Below are positions 4,326 through 5,842 of a stretch of 5,842 bases of DNA, piece after piece (positions within the stretch are counted from its first letter, which is position 1; each line of letters starts with the position of its first letter). Source of the DNA: Gammaproteobacteria bacterium. Lineage in GTDB: Bacteria; Pseudomonadota; Gammaproteobacteria; Pseudomonadales; Pseudomonadaceae. Both the position numbers and the translations under genes were made by a program. Location: assembly GCA_012735335.1 (NCBI GenBank), contig JAAYHO010000129.1, positions 1 through 5,842 of the forward strand, written 5' to 3'. The notes beneath the pieces were generated by a model, which saw only the letters and a list, made by a program, of their open reading frames with translations, did no database searches and had not been told where the DNA came from.

Positions 4326-5842
4326 ATGAGTGATCGCATCCAGGTTGGTAATCTCCAGGTTGCCAGGGTTCTTTATGATTTCATCAATGAGCAGGCCATT
4401 CCCGGTACCGGCGTTGACGTCACCGCTTTCTGGAACGGTGTGGACACGCTGATTCACGATCTGGCACCACAGAACCGCTCACTGCTGCAGAAACGCGACG
4501 ACCTGCAGGCCCAGATCGATGCCTGGCACCAGCAGCGCGCCGGTCAGGCCCATGATGCCGCAGCTTATAAAGAATTTCTGCAGGAAATCGGCTATCTGCT
4601 GCCCGAACCTGCGGATTTCAAGGTAACCACCGAGAACGTCGACGCTGAAATCGCCACCATGGCCGGCCCGCAGCTGGTGGTGCCGATCACCAACGCCCGC
4701 TTCGCCATCAACGCCGCCAACGCCCGCTGGGGCTCGCTGTATGACGCCCTCTACGGTACTGATGCCATCAGCGAGGAAGGCGGAGCCGAAAAGGGCCCCG
4801 GCTACAACCAGGTACGTGGCGACAAGGTGATTGCCTTCGCCCGCGCATTCCTGAATGAGGCAGCGCCCCTGGCCAAAGGTTCCCACAACGACGCGACCGG
4901 CTACAGCATCGATAACGGCAAGCTGGTGGTATCCCTGCAGGACGGCAGCCAGACCGGTCTGCAACAGCCGGAGAAGTTCCTCGGCTACCAGGGCAATGCC
5001 GCCGAGCCCAGCGCTGTACTGCTGAAGAACAATGGCCTGCACTTCGAGATCCAGATCGACCGCGACAGCAATATCGGCAAGACCGACGCGGCGGGCGTGA
5101 AGGACGTGCTGATGGAAGCCGCCATTACCACCATCATGGACTGCGAAGACTCGGTTGCCGTGGTTGATGCCGAAGACAAGGTGCTGGCCTACAAGAACTG
5201 GCTGGGCCTGATGAAGGGCGACCTGGCCGAGAACATGAGCAAGGACGGGCGCAATTTCACCCGTACCATGAATGCCGACCGCAGCTACACCGCCGCCGAT
5301 GGCAGCGAGCTGAGCCTGCATGGCCGCTCCATGCTGTTCGTGCGCAACTTCGGTCACCTGATGAGCATCGACGCGGTGCTGGACAAGGACGGCAACGAAG
5401 TACCCGAGGGCATCCTCGACGGCATCTTCACCAGCCTGGCGGCGATCCACAACCTGAATGGCAACACCACCCGCCGCAACACCCGTGAAGGTTCGGTGTA
5501 TATCGTCAAGCCGAAAATGCACGGCCCCGAGGAAGTGGCCTTTGCCAACGACCTGTTCAACCGCGTAGAAGATCTGCTGGGCCTGAAGCGCAACACCCTG
5601 AAAATGGGCATCATGGATGAAGAGCGGCGTACCACGGTCAACCTGAAAGCCTGTATCAAGGCCGCCAGCGAGCGCGTGGTGTTCATCAACACCGGCTTCC
5701 TCGACCGCACCGGTCACGAGATCCACACCTCCATGGAAGCTGGCCCGGTGGTGCGCAAGGCGGCAATGAAGGCCGAGAAGTGGATCGCTGCCTACGAAGA
5801 CTGGAACGTCGACCATGGTCTGAACCTGGGCCTGTCCGGTCG
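4326..5842 (+). CDS. glcB: Malate synthase G, N-terminal 505 residues (runs off the window)
   Basis: Malate synthase G condenses glyoxylate with acetyl-CoA to give malate and CoA, in the cytoplasm, completing the glyoxylate shunt and allowing growth on acetate, fatty acids or glycolate. The family has about 725 residues; 505 are present, in frame and unbroken. The N-terminal helical clasp (about 1-90) is followed by the barrel and its inserted alpha/beta domain. Active-site residues can be placed by comparison with the E. coli enzyme: Asp272 and Glu274 (MDCEDS; E. coli 270/272), catalytic Arg340 ([10 protein letters not shown]. coli 338), and magnesium ligands Glu432 (MDEERRT; E. coli 427) and Asp460 (FLDRTG; E. 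coli 455). The catalytic aspartate near 631 and the C-terminal domain lie beyond the window. No glc operon genes are adjacent upstream, so it seems to have its own promoter in the 198-base divergent region shared with the hydrolase. Confidence 0.97.
   Translation, partial: MSDRIQVGNLQVARVLYDFINEQAIPGTGVDVTAFWNGVDTLIHDLAPQNRSLLQKRDDLQAQIDAWHQQRAGQAHDAAAYKEFLQEIGYLLPEPADFKVTTENVDAEIATMAGPQLVVPITNARFAINAANARWGSLYDALYGTDAISEEGGAEKGPGYNQVRGDKVIAFARAFLNEAAPLAKGSHNDATGYSIDNGKLVVSLQDGSQTGLQQPEKFLGYQGNAAEPSAVLLKNNGLHFEIQIDRDSNIGKTDAAGVKDVLMEAAITTIMDCEDSVAVVDAEDKVLAYKNWLGLMKGDLAENMSKDGRNFTRTMNADRSYTAADGSELSLHGRSMLFVRNFGHLMSIDAVLDKDGNEVPEGILDGIFTSLAAIHNLNGNTTRRNTREGSVYIVKPKMHGPEEVAFANDLFNRVEDLLGLKRNTLKMGIMDEERRTTVNLKACIKAASERVVFINTGFLDRTGHEIHTSMEAGPVVRKAAMKAEKWIAAYEDWNVDHGLNLGLSG

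Noticed and set aside
4479..5816. Open frame of 445 codons on the minus strand
   Set aside because: It is an antisense shadow of glcB, whose plus-strand frame carries all expected active-site motifs. Long antisense frames are common opposite GC-rich genes, and the product resembles no known family.

Overview
The window reads as chromosomal housekeeping DNA from a GC-rich gammaproteobacterium, most likely a member of the Pseudomonadaceae. This is inferred from the strongly GC-ending codons, the protein families present and the resemblance of the products to Pseudomonas-type versions; there is no rRNA or other marker to prove it. Seven protein genes cover nearly all of the sequence. I see no tRNA, rRNA, CRISPR array, insertion sequence, integrase or other sign of a mobile island, and no gene-free stretch longer than about 200 bases.

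Layout. Positions 2-166 (+) hold the C-terminal end of a fumarylacetoacetate-hydrolase (FAH) family enzyme. A 60-70 base gap with a good match to an AlgU/sigma-E type promoter follows, then a membrane-anchored SdiA-regulated/YjiK-type beta-propeller protein (238-1128, +). It converges on a two-gene minus-strand unit: a prolyl-hydroxylase-like 2-oxoglutarate/Fe(II) oxygenase (2273 to 1635) followed 14 bases later by a DUF523 (TudS-type) iron-sulfur protein (1620 to 1135). A 147-base divergent region rich in inverted and direct repeats (2274-2420) separates this unit from a secreted DUF2059 protein (2421-3164, +). That gene converges, across a 30-base gap containing a GC hairpin, on an alpha/beta hydrolase of the lysophospholipase/monoacylglycerol lipase type (4127 to 3195, -). 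A second divergent region (4128-4325) leads to the first 505 codons of malate synthase G (glcB, 4326 to the window edge, +).

How the genes relate. Only the oxygenase and the DUF523 gene look like an operon. Both belong to families with ties to translation or RNA-derived nucleotides (EF-Tu prolyl hydroxylation for the oxygenase family; desulfuration of thiolated uracil compounds for DUF523), but a functional link is only a conjecture. glcB supplies the second step of the glyoxylate shunt and glycolate/glyoxylate use; the neighbouring hydrolase could release fatty acids that feed acetyl-CoA to it, again only by context.

I did not find a convincing undescribed multi-gene system. The points most worth a second look are the PHD2-like oxygenase with its structured divergent promoter region, the AlgU-like promoter ahead of the YjiK-type gene, and the inverted repeat in the glcB leader.
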